Positions 44,854 to 53,261 of a stretch of 64,000 nucleotides of DNA are shown one piece after another. Made by a program: the position numbers and the translations under genes. Origin of the DNA: Oscillatoriales cyanobacterium (GTDB lineage: Bacteria; Cyanobacteriota; Cyanobacteriia; Cyanobacteriales; Laspinemataceae); contig JAABRM010000005.1 in assembly GCA_011390955.1 (NCBI GenBank), positions 62,001 to 126,000 on the forward strand, given 5' to 3'. How positions within the stretch are numbered: position 1 is the first letter of the stretch; every line of letters starts with the position of its first letter. Below the pieces are notes generated by a model. That model had not been told where the DNA came from and did no database searches. It worked only from the letters and a program-made list of their open reading frames with translations.

Positions 44854-47800
44854 TTAAGCGATATCGAGGGAAAAATTACTGGAATGAAGGGGTCTAATTA
44901 GTAAATAGGTGGTCATTTCTCCTTTGCCTTTGATATGAATGACGCCCCGTTTTTCAAATAAGAATTTATCTTTTAAAATTTCATAAGTTTCTGGGGTGAC
45001 TTGAATCGATCCAGGGATCCCATGAGATTCCATGCGACTGGCAATATTTACGGTATCTCCCCATAAGTCGTAGATAAACTTTTTTAAGCCAATTACTCCA
45101 GCAACGACAGGCCCACTATTGATGCCGATTCTAATACTAAAAGGTTCTCCCGTTTCGGCGCTGAATTGGTTAATTTCTTGCTGCATATCTAAAGCCATGA
45201 GCGCGATCGCTTCTGCATGATCCGGTCGGTGTACCGGCAGCCCCCCGACGACCATATAAGCATCGCCAATAGTCTTAATTTTCTCGATGCCATGTTTTTC
45301 CGCTAGGCGATCGAATCGGGAAAATATTTCATTGAGTAAATAAACCAATTGAGTGGGCGAAACTCTGGCTGCTAATTTGGTAAATCCGACAATATCGGCA
45401 AATAAAACCGTGGCTTCCGCAAACCCATCGGCAATGGTAATTTGTTCTTTTTTAAGCTGTTCGGCAATGCTTGGCGGTAAAATATTTAATAACAATTGTT
45501 CTGATTTTTCTTGTTCCATGCGTAAGGCAAATTCGGCGGCTTTGCGCTTGGTAATATCCCGACATAATGATAAGATTAAGGTGCAATTTCCCGCTTGTAA
45601 TAAGCCGACTCTAACCTCTACGGGAAAGGTTGAGCCATCTTTACGTTTTTGGACTCCTTCAATGGTAATGGGAGTGCCGTCAGCTATCTCTGGCCACCGG
45701 GTAAAAATTTGCTCGGATATGATTAAGTTTTCTTCAATGTCTGGAATGGATAAATTGAGCAATTCTTCACGGGTGTAGCCTAAGCTTTTACAGGTACTCT
45801 GATTGACATCAATGATGTGCCAGTTTGGGTCGTTAATAATAAAAGCATCGGCGGCTTGCTCCATGACCGAGCGAAATTTTTGTTCGCTTTCTCTGATGGC
45901 TAATTCTGCTTGTTTGCGATCGCTGATATCCCGGAATGTCCCGGTATAAAAGTCCCCTTGCTGAGACTGGGTTTTCGTAATCGAAACTTCCAGGGGAAAT
46001 TCGGCACCATCGGCGCGAATTCCCATTACTTCTTGAGGCCGACCTGTGGCGATAATTTCTGCTAAAATTAAGTAAAATTTTTTTGATGACTGGGGATATT
46101 TATTTCCTGAATATGCATAAAAATCTACCAGTTTTTCGATGTGCATTCCCACTAATTCCTCGCGAGGATAATGAAAAATTATCTCGGCACTAGGGTTAAC
46201 AGAAATAATTTCTAAACTGGCTTGACTGAAGCAGGCGATCGCATCGGTGGCAGTTCTGACAATGGCATCAGTACGGGTGACGGCTTGTTCTAACGCATCC
46301 ATCACTTGATTGTAGCGTTGGGCAATTTGTCCCACTTCCGTAAATGGTTCTACGGGCACTCGTAAAGTTAAATCTTGGGTTTTTGCCTGGGAATCCATCA
46401 CCCGAAATAAATCGAAAATTTCTGTTTTTGCCCGATGTTCAGAGACATTTAACCCAATCAATTCATCGGCGGTGGAAACCCGTAACGGAAAAAAGCGATT
46501 AATTATCTGTAAAATTAAATAAGCCAGACCAAATGCCAGGATAAAACAACAGATAATTCCTAATACTTGAACTTGCAACTGTTCTATGCGACTCAGACCG
46601 GTGGCCAAGCGATCGCGATCGCCAAACAACGCCACCGCCAAAGTTCCCCAAATGCCCGCCCCCAAATGCACCGGAATCGCCCCTACCGCATCATCAATAT
46701 GTAACTTCACCAGCAAATCATCAACAGCGATCGCCACCACCGCACCAATGGCACCGATCGCCACTGCTGATGGGGCAGTCACCGCATGACAAGAGGCGGT
46801 AATCGCCACCAACCCAGCCAGAGAACCATTAATCAGCAATTCCACATCGGGAATGCCCCGGAAGATCCAGCCGATCGCCAAACCGCTAATCATCCCAGCA
46901 ACGCCCGCGAGTACCGTATCCACAATAATTTGAGCCACTTGGTCATTTAAAGTCAGAGTGCTGCCCCCGTTAAATCCAAACCAACCAAACCAGAGGATCA
47001 AAGCACCGAGGACCGAGACCGGCAGATTAGAACCATGAATTTTTGCGGGCGGTTCATTTGGGGGAAAGCGACCGGTCCGCGGGCCAACAATCAGCAAAGC
47101 CGCCAAAGAAACCCAACCGCCAACACTGTGAACCACGGAACAACCGGCAAAATCCACAAACCCCAAATTTCCCAGCCACCCCAACAATTCACCTGTATTC
47201 GCACCGTTCCAAGCCCAATGTCCAAATATGGGATAAATCAGACCAGAAATCACTGCCGAAGTGATTAAATAAGCGCTAAATTTCATCCGTTCCGCCACAG
47301 CCCCAGAAACAATGGTAGTAGAGGTGCCGCAAAACATGGCTTGAAATAGAAAAAATGCCGCCAGAAACGGATCGAGATGGCTGTTTAAAAAGAAATTATT
47401 CTGGCCAATTAATCCTTGATAAGAAATACCAAACATTAAGGCAAATCCAAACGCCCAAAATAAACCCACAGATAGGCCAAAATCAATTAAATTTTTAATC
47501 GCGACATTAATACTATTTTTTGAGCGAGTTAATCCAGATTCTAAACACATAAACCCGGCTTGCATAATAAATACTAAGCCAGAGCATAAGAGAATCCACA
47601 GCAAATCCACCACGTCATAGTTCGGGTTCCCGGTTGATGAATTTTGATGGCCTAAGCCTGTTTTTTTTGGTTTGGCGATCGCCCCTTGGGGATTCTCCGG
47701 TTCCGGTTCAGGCGGAGGCAGAAAATCATAAGCGGGCGGGGGGTCAAAAATTGTCGGTTCGATCCAGTCAGGACTGCCTGGATTATTCGGATCCTCATTG

Positions 47801-48054
47801 GCACTTTCACTGGCATTTTCGCTTTGGATCGACCAATTTTTCAGCCCTGATTGATTCGGTGAGTCATTTTCTCCGAAAGATGGAGAGAGAAAAAACAAAT
47901 CGTTCAAGATCGCTGCATTAACAGGTTGACCTTGGGTAGGCATGACGACCGAAGGAGGTTCGTGTAAATTGTGGGTTAACCGGGGTTGAATCATAGTGAT
48001 TAATCCCCAGGTTAAGAAAAATAAACTAATCCTTGTAATCGACTGATAACGCAT
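44854..48054 (-). CDS. ammonium transporter fused to PAS domains and a class III adenylate cyclase
   Basis: 1,066 aa. N-terminal hydrophobic segment and Pro-rich linker (to about 140), then a full Amt/MEP domain (about 148-530) with DFAGCSVVHSVGG and the second pore His in VHLGAGIWGTL. A HAMP-like linker (about 535-600) leads to two PAS domains (GTFRDISDRK ends the first) and a class III cyclase (about 880-1060). Cyclase residues: metal Asp in LFADIVGFT, Lys in EKIKTIGDAY, second metal Asp in GDAYMVVGG, Asp in YDLWGDTVN, Asn and Arg in NIASR. The Lys/Asp pair favours ATP. Probably senses or transports ammonium and signals by cAMP. Confidence 0.95.
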   Translation of the reverse strand: MRYQSITRISLFFLTWGLITMIQPRLTHNLHEPPSVVMPTQGQPVNAAILNDLFFLSPSFGENDSPNQSGLKNWSIQSENASESANEDPNNPGSPDWIEPTIFDPPPAYDFLPPPEPEPENPQGAIAKPKKTGLGHQNSSTGNPNYDVVDLLWILLCSGLVFIMQAGFMCLESGLTRSKNSINVAIKNLIDFGLSVGLFWAFGFALMFGISYQGLIGQNNFFLNSHLDPFLAAFFLFQAMFCGTSTTIVSGAVAERMKFSAYLITSAVISGLIYPIFGHWAWNGANTGELLGWLGNLGFVDFAGCSVVHSVGGWVSLAALLIVGPRTGRFPPNEPPAKIHGSNLPVSVLGALILWFGWFGFNGGSTLTLNDQVAQIIVDTVLAGVAGMISGLAIGWIFRGIPDVELLINGSLAGLVAITASCHAVTAPSAVAIGAIGAVVAIAVDDLLVKLHIDDAVGAIPVHLGAGIWGTLAVALFGDRDRLATGLSRIEQLQVQVLGIICCFILAFGLAYLILQIINRFFPLRVSTADELIGLNVSEHRAKTEIFDLFRVMDSQAKTQDLTLRVPVEPFTEVGQIAQRYNQVMDALEQAVTRTDAIVRTATDAIACFSQASLEIISVNPSAEIIFHYPREELVGMHIEKLVDFYAYSGNKYPQSSKKFYLILAEIIATGRPQEVMGIRADGAEFPLEVSITKTQSQQGDFYTGTFRDISDRKQAELAIRESEQKFRSVMEQAADAFIINDPNWHIIDVNQSTCKSLGYTREELLNLSIPDIEENLIISEQIFTRWPEIADGTPITIEGVQKRKDGSTFPVEVRVGLLQAGNCTLILSLCRDITKRKAAEFALRMEQEKSEQLLLNILPPSIAEQLKKEQITIADGFAEATVLFADIVGFTKLAARVSPTQLVYLLNEIFSRFDRLAEKHGIEKIKTIGDAYMVVGGLPVHRPDHAEAIALMALDMQQEINQFSAETGEPFSIRIGINSGPVVAGVIGLKKFIYDLWGDTVNIASRMESHGIPGSIQVTPETYEILKDKFLFEKRGVIHIKGKGEMTTYLLIRPLHSSNFSLDIA

Positions 48055-48507
48055 AGAAGATCCAGGCCGTTGGTGATTTTGGCGGTTGGCCAGCAGTCGC
48101 TATCTCAGCATTACCGCTCATATCGATACTTTTGGCTGTTAGAAATCTATGATTTCGCCAGTTATTGAGTCATTCAGTCAATCTACACCTGATTCTGGAA
48201 TTATCTTGATTTGGAGTTTACCGATTCAAGATAGATTTACCTGTTGGCGGACTGCCTCAAGGTTTCCCAGAATAATCTATCGATATTTGATAGCGTCTAC
48301 CTAGGTTCAGTGTTAAAGCTTTCAGCATTCCCCGTTTCATGGCTGAATCGGGAATTTCACGTCTTTATTAGCATAACATTCTCTTGGTGGATTGGCTTTT
48401 GTGACTTAGAGCTTCGTTTTAACGTTTATATGTGATTAAGTTTGGTTTAAAACATACAAATTAATCCAAATAAATGTGTTTTTTTGATCTAGAACATTTC
48501 GCTAATG

Positions 48508-48600
48508 TAATACCATTTACAAAAATTAAACAGTAGGGGCGCAATGCTTGCGCCCAAATAAACCTGGGAGTTTTAGCAATATTTTTTAAAATTGGTATAA
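48508..48600. mobile_element. second MITE-like family, copy 2
   Basis: TAATACCATTT...AAATTGGTATAA with interior GTAGGGGCGCAATGC/TTGCGCCC, inverted relative to 43225-43333. It shares the stretch TTTATTTGGGCGCAAG with that copy. Confidence 0.65.
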
Positions 48601-48826
48601 GCTTTTATTTGATAAATAATTTTGCTTAAAAAAAGCAGTTAATATTAATTTTGTTTGAGTTAAAGTTAGGGTGGGTAGGGATGGTGGATGTCGGAAACGA
48701 GCGGGCAATTGAGCGATCGCTATCACTTTGAAGTATGTGCAGAATCACTATAACCAGTGACTAACATCACATTAATTTACCCAAAATGGCTTTAGGATGG
48801 GAAGAGAAATAATCATTTGGTTTTCT

Positions 48827-48855
48827 ACGCAGTCTTAAAAGGCTGCGTTTTTTTT
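48827..48855 (+). terminator. Rho-independent terminator with no gene in front
   Basis: ACGCAGTC-TTAAAA-GGCTGCGT followed by eight T residues. One G-U pair. No CDS ends on the plus strand within 4 kb upstream. Confidence 0.75.
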
Positions 48856-49259
48856 GTTTTGCCGTTTAATCCAGATAGGCATAAATGGCAGATAGAAGCC
48901 ATCAGTCACCTGGTTGGCGATCGCGATCGGTATATTTTCTCGCCCAAATCACTCCGATAACTGAGCCAAATCACACAAATTTTAAAAAAAAATTAAAATT
49001 TACCGACAAACCATTATACTCCCGATGTCTGCCCGATGTCTGATTTTATTTGGCAAAATTTCCCAGACTTTATCTGCTCAAGAAAAATCCTCAATGCTGA
49101 CAAATCCGCATTCCCCATATTGCGATTATTTGCTGGGTTAAATTGACTCATGTCACAAAAAGTTAACCAAAGAAGTCACATTCAGGCTTGATTTAAATCA
49201 CTCAAGATAATTTTTTACTTATCTACAATAATTTGTAAGGAGTTACGGGGGATATTCCC

Positions 49260-49391
49260 ATGACAACAAATAACAAGAAAGCTTTACGTCAAAATCCTTT
49301 TACAGCCTATCGAGATCCTCTAACTGGTCAATGGGTGATTATTCTGCATTCTGCGTCAACCAATCAAAATTACTCCCAAGGGTCGAAGTAA
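49260..49391 (+). CDS. 43-aa small protein
   Basis: ATG to TAA reads MTTNNKKALRQNPFTAYRDPLTG, then QWVIILHSASTNQNYS. The NPFxxYRDPxTGxW pattern resembles small conserved cyanobacterial proteins, from memory only. A G-rich stretch lies 7-12 nt upstream and AAGGAG further up. Too short for usual ORF cut-offs. Confidence 0.5.
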   Translation: MTTNNKKALRQNPFTAYRDPLTGQWVIILHSASTNQNYSQGSK

Positions 49392-49903
49392 GTATTATTC
49401 GTTATTCGTTATTCGTTATTCGTTGTTCGTTATTCGTTGTTCGTTATTTGGCTTAAGTATTTATATTGTAGGGTGGGCAAAGGTCTACCATCATATATGG
49501 TAGGTTGGGTAAAATTGTTTGCCCACCCTACTCCTGGCGGCTTACGTTTCATGGAGCGTAAGTGCAAATGTGCAATTGTGAAACTGTCCACTGGGGTAAG
49601 ACATCCAGCGCGATCGTCGCTATACCTAAAAGTAATAGAAAAAGTAATAGAAAGTCATAAGCCACTCATGGACAGACTTGATGCAAGTCCAGTTACAAGA
49701 GTTGGCAATCTGTTTGACTGAACTATGACATCTGTGATTCAGAATATAACCCTGGTCTAAGGGTGTTCTGATATACCGATTCAGGATATCTCCAGAAAAA
49801 GAGATTAAAATATTTGGTTCTGTCCTGACCTGACTCGCGACCGGATGTAATACAAAGTCATTAGCGATCGCATAAACTTGAGGTTCACCACTGGAGGTTG
49901 CAA
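49392..49903. other. intergenic repeats
   Basis: TTATTCG heptamers (49396-49450), then a palindromic element (49457-49533: GTAGGGTGGGC, a CATATATGG centre, GCCCACCCTAC) that recurs at 56617-56692. From 49540 to 49900 nothing was recognised. Confidence 0.7.
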
Positions 49904-50227
49904 ATGTATTACCTAATTCTCAATGAAAACAATCCAGAACTCCAAGAACTCTTTCCCCAAGGGATTCCTACGGATAGCGAAAATCCTGAAGAGTTTGTGG
50001 AAGTTTATGACGAATTTGGCGAGTTTGTCGATATTGAAATGGCTTATAGCGTGAATATCAGAGGGCTGGCCCAGGAAGAAGAGCTAAGATTATTCCAAAA
50101 TTATGCCGCCACCAATAATGCCAACCTAGTTAGAGGCGCTTTTCAGATGCTTGACGATCTGAAAATTTGCCCAGATCAAGTAGAAAAAGTGGTCTGGCGT
50201 CAAGCTCAACCTGTGTTGGTGGGATGA
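49904..50227 (+). CDS. hypothetical protein, 107 aa
   Basis: GGAGG seven nt upstream of the ATG (MYYLILNENNPEL) decides the start over a TTG at 49898. An acidic, soluble protein: GIPTDSENPEEFVEVYDEFGEF, then AQEEELRLFQNYAATNNANLVRG. No recognised family. Confidence 0.65.
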   Translation: MYYLILNENNPELQELFPQGIPTDSENPEEFVEVYDEFGEFVDIEMAYSVNIRGLAQEEELRLFQNYAATNNANLVRGAFQMLDDLKICPDQVEKVVWRQAQPVLVG

Positions 50228-50869
50228 AAAAAGTCATCGTCGTCATAAAAAGTCAGCAAAAGTCAGCAAAAGTCAGTCAAAGTCAGTCAAAGTCAGTCAA
50301 ATTTAGCACCGTCCACGGTGACACCGCCCGGTTGAATGTCTTTAGGGGCTGTTTCTGGTGACTCATGGGATTCAATCTCTGCCCCTATGTTCTGGGTTCG
50401 ACCATCACCCCAATAATTCCCATCCTGGATCGTGCTCGGTGTTCGTATCGGTGTTAGTAATAGATCGCTGAAAAGTAAAAAAACTTAAAAATTAACCGGC
50501 AACTTAAAGCCTGGGAAATCCAGCATCGATCTGAGGCATTATTAGCAATTTAAAACACAACTTTACAATTTAGTATTTTTTCCCGTTGTCCCGATCGCTT
50601 AAAAGCAGCGATCGCTTGACCCCTTGTTTAACCCAGATTCCGATCTGGGTTTTTTTGCGGATCTATTTTAGCAAAAATTTGGTATATTAAATACTATAGT
50701 GCGGCGCCCCGGACATTTTCCTGTTAATGCAGGCTTGCTTAGGTAAAAGCGGACGGGAATCCGAGCAAAAATTCGCCAAAAATAAGGGTTTGGCTTGAGT
50801 ATTATCGGTATTTTTATGGCCGCAATTCTGTAAAAATACCATGCCCTAAGACAAAGGAGGTCTAAAAAT
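50228..50869. other. intergenic region with AAGTCAG repeats
   Basis: AAAGTCAGCA/AAAGTCAGT repeats (50245-50302), an unexplained GC-richer stretch (50305-50460) and a terminator at 50630-50656. Between 50690 and 50800 a G/C-rich, structured-looking leader (GCGGCGCCCCGG, GACGGGAATCC) precedes trmB; no known riboswitch recognised. Confidence 0.5.
50630..50656 (+). terminator. Rho-independent terminator
   Basis: AACCCAGAT-TCCG-ATCTGGGTT followed by TTTTT. It lies about 400 nt past the 107-aa gene and 214 nt before trmB. Confidence 0.85.
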
Positions 50870-51505
50870 TTGGTACGGGTACGAGTTCGCCAACATGTGA
50901 ATCCACTGAGTCAAGCGTATGAAAAGCCGGTGACACCCCCGGATTGGTCTCAAGTTTATGCTGACTTGAGTAAACCACTGCATTTAGATATTGGTTGTGC
51001 TTGGGGCGGTTTTTTACTTCTGATGGCAGAAATGGCTCCTGAGTGGAATTATTTGGGGTTGGAAATTCGTGAATCGGTGGTGAATGAGGCGATCGCAAAT
51101 CGGGATCGATCGGGCTTAGATAATCTCCATTATATTTTTTGTAATGTGAATCAATCTCTACCCGGATTATTGGCATCTTTGCCCGTGGGTACTTTGCAAC
51201 GAGTGTCGATTCAATTTCCCGATCCTTGGTTTAAAAAACGACATCAAAAACGTCGGATCGTGCAAGGAAATGTCGTGGCAACTATAGCTGAGTATTTGGC
51301 AGTTTCTGGGCAGGTGTTTTTACAATCAGATGTGGAAGAAGTGGCTAAAGAAATGCGCGATCGCTTTTTGGCGCATCCCCGCTTTTCTCTCACCCATTCA
51401 GACTGGTTGGCCGAAAATCCTCTCTCCGTTGCTACGGAAAGAGAACTTTCTACCCTCAAGAACCAAGACCCGGTTTATCGTTGCTTATTAGTTAAAGCTA
51501 ATTAG
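50870..51505 (+). CDS. trmB: tRNA (guanine-N7)-methyltransferase
   Basis: 211 aa. Methylates G46 of tRNAs with SAM. Seen: LDIGCAWGGFLLLMAE (SAM site), NYLGLEIRESVVNEA, and FPDPWFKKRHQKRRIV, the TrmB signature. No ATG is in the right place; a TTG at 50870 preceded by AAAGGAGG at 11 nt is the start (VRVRVRQHVNPLSQ). Usual length. Stand-alone. Confidence 0.95.
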   Translation: MVRVRVRQHVNPLSQAYEKPVTPPDWSQVYADLSKPLHLDIGCAWGGFLLLMAEMAPEWNYLGLEIRESVVNEAIANRDRSGLDNLHYIFCNVNQSLPGLLASLPVGTLQRVSIQFPDPWFKKRHQKRRIVQGNVVATIAEYLAVSGQVFLQSDVEEVAKEMRDRFLAHPRFSLTHSDWLAENPLSVATERELSTLKNQDPVYRCLLVKAN

Positions 51506-51837
51506 TTAAAGCTAGTTAGTTAAAGCTAATTAAGTAGACGGGCAGAAATAAATGCACCACAGACCATATCAGAGAAAAAAACTGTCATTCCCGCCCCACG
51601 CATTCGCGGGGGTAAACTCCGACGGGAATCCACAGCCTATCGGCGAGGAAAGAAAAGTGCAATTAATTATGTTCACCTACTTAGTTAAAGCTAATTATTT
51701 AAAGCTAATTAGGCAAAAAACAGGTTAAGCTTGGTTCAGCTTGGTTCAGCGACCATAATTGTGGCAGATTATTGTGGCAGATTATTGTGGCAGATTATTG
51801 CCGATTCTAGCATCGCTCATTTTTACCCAAGAATCTT
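51506..51837. other. intergenic repeats around MITE copy D
   Basis: AGTTAAAGCTAATT units (51490-51530 and 51683-51710) flank MITE copy D, and GTGGCAGATTATT (13 bp) is repeated three times at 51761-51800. Confidence 0.75.
51533..51681 (-). mobile_element. MITE-like element, copy D (149 bp)
   Basis: Left end AGTAGACG (two mismatches), right end CACCTACT, each next to TA, same orientation as copy A. The core loop is enlarged and differs from copy B. Confidence 0.82.
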
Positions 51838-52083
51838 ATGAACACCATACCGGAAATAAAAACCAGACCAAAAGCCTATCGAGATTTGAGAGAACAACGG
51901 CTGCCGATTAAAACGGCTCAAAATATGCGTCATAGTCATAGTATTTCCACAACCAGAGAAATTCCCCGGTTGGGGTGGAAGCCTTTGGATCGCGCGATCG
52001 CGAAAAATCGGCGATCTCTTGAAGCATATCGGCTGAGATTGGCGAACTGGAAATTTTTAATTCCGCCACAATCCTCCCATTAA
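51838..52083 (+). CDS. small basic hypothetical protein
   Basis: 81 aa, Arg/Lys-rich (KAYRDLREQRLPIKTAQNMR, AIAKNRRSLEAYRLRLANWK). A HIP1 site forms part of the coding sequence (DRAIAKN). No family recognised; coding status uncertain. Confidence 0.45.
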   Translation: MNTIPEIKTRPKAYRDLREQRLPIKTAQNMRHSHSISTTREIPRLGWKPLDRAIAKNRRSLEAYRLRLANWKFLIPPQSSH

Positions 52084-52311
52084 CGATCCATAATCATTGA
52101 GAGCGTGGATCGCTGATTTTGCCATATTGCCAATAATTTTATTGTACCGATTCAGATATTTTTTCTGGTAACAATTAAAATTACTGGTTGAACATTCTCA
52201 AAAAGTATGGTATAAATATTAAAAATCATGGAAAAATACTGGTTAATTTTGACTAAATCAAAAAACCAGTATTTTGTAAAAAATTAGTCATAAGGATAAA
52301 GGAAGGGCAAA

Positions 52312-52782
52312 ATGAAAAGCAGATTAGTTGAAGTTTTATTAGTGGAAGATGACGAGGCTGAGGCAGACCTGACTCGCGAAACCTTGGAAGATCAGAAGAT
52401 TTCTGTCAAATTAAATACTGTAGAAGATGGCATGGAAGCGATGGCGTATTTGCTCCAAGAAGGTGCCTATGCGGATGCAGTCCGACCTGACGTAATCTTG
52501 CTGGATCTGAATATGCCCAAAAAAGATGGTCGGGAAGTGTTAAAGGAATTAAAAAATGATGAAAATTTAAAACATATTCCTGTATTGGTTTTAACCAATT
52601 CGGCTTCAGATAAAGACATTTTAACGGCTTATAAACTGGGAGCGAATTGTTATTTGAAAAAACCCATCGGTTTAGATGAATTTGCCAATCTCCTCAAATC
52701 CATTGATAAATTTTGGTTTAATTTAGTCAAATTACCGAGCTTAAAAACACAAATCAATTTATCATCGACAATGCTAAAATGA
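52312..52782 (+). CDS. single-domain response regulator (Rcp1-like)
   Basis: 156 aa, one receiver domain: VEDDEAEADL (acidic pair), phospho-acceptor Asp in ILLDLNMPKKDG, Thr in LVLTNSAS and Lys in YLKKPIG. No output domain, as in Rcp1-type regulators that partner phytochrome-like kinases; no such kinase is adjacent. GGAAGGG lies before the ATG. The stop falls in a short run of AAATGAATGCT repeats. Confidence 0.93.
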   Translation: MKSRLVEVLLVEDDEAEADLTRETLEDQKISVKLNTVEDGMEAMAYLLQEGAYADAVRPDVILLDLNMPKKDGREVLKELKNDENLKHIPVLVLTNSASDKDILTAYKLGANCYLKKPIGLDEFANLLKSIDKFWFNLVKLPSLKTQINLSSTMLK

Positions 52783-53261
52783 ATGCTAAAATGGATCTTA
52801 AAATGAATGCTAGAAAAAATTATTTAAATTAGAAACAGTTAAGCCTGATGGCATCAGAGATTAATCACAGCCTAACCAAGGCTGAAAGGGGCAAAGGATC
52901 GCAAATATTTTAGCAAAATCATTAAAAAATAATTAAGAGAAACAATTATCAATAAACATCAACCAGCGCTCCTCCAATTGTCACCGAGGATCGCCGCTGA
53001 AAACCAGAAAAAAACACTGACATATGCGATCGAATAGCTAATTTAATTTCTTGGTTAATTCGGGGAATAAGTAGGTGAACATAATTAATTGCACTTTTCG
53101 TTCTCCGCCGATAGGCTTTGGATTCCCGCCTATAGCGCTAACGCCCCAGGCTTCGAAGGACGCGGGAATGACAGGTTTTTTTGTACTTCATAACTCCGAG
53201 AAGTGCTATATTTAATCAACCCAGGCTAAAATATCATCACAGTTGCTTTCGGAGGTGGATG
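52783..53261. other. intergenic region with MITE copy E
   Basis: AATGCTAAAATGA direct repeats at the left, a small hairpin CAGCCT/AGGCTG (about 52870), and MITE copy E (53070-53176). The promoter of the SLH gene must lie in or after copy E. Confidence 0.6.
53070..53176 (+). mobile_element. MITE-like element, copy E (right end missing)
   Basis: AGTAGGTG next to TA at the left, core palindrome with an enlarged loop, then divergence after GACAGG; no CACCTACT end. Confidence 0.75.

Larger units (their letters stand above)
48055..49259. other. long intergenic region with a second-family MITE and an orphan terminator
   Basis: About 1.2 kb without a confident gene. It holds copy 2 of the second MITE-like family (48508-48600) and a plus-strand terminator (48827-48855). 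A short ORF (48244-48435) starts at a TTG and has no family. A region of about 200 bp before the terminator could encode a small RNA (see findings). Confidence 0.6.

Noticed and set aside
48244..48435. 63-codon ORF after the Amt-cyclase gene
   Set aside because: TTG start, no ribosome-binding site, no recognised pattern.
48507..48520. NtcA site GTA-N8-TAC upstream of the Amt-cyclase gene
   Set aside because: It lies over 450 bp from the start codon and is part of the second MITE-like family's end; probably chance.
50395..50420. tRNA T-arm-like GGGTTCGACC
   Set aside because: No acceptor or anticodon stem could be built around it.
53181..53261. Longer N-terminus of the SLH protein from a TTG at 53181
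   Set aside because: It begins near the end of MITE copy E and would bury the signal peptide; GGAGG and tandem ATG at 53259/53262 are better.
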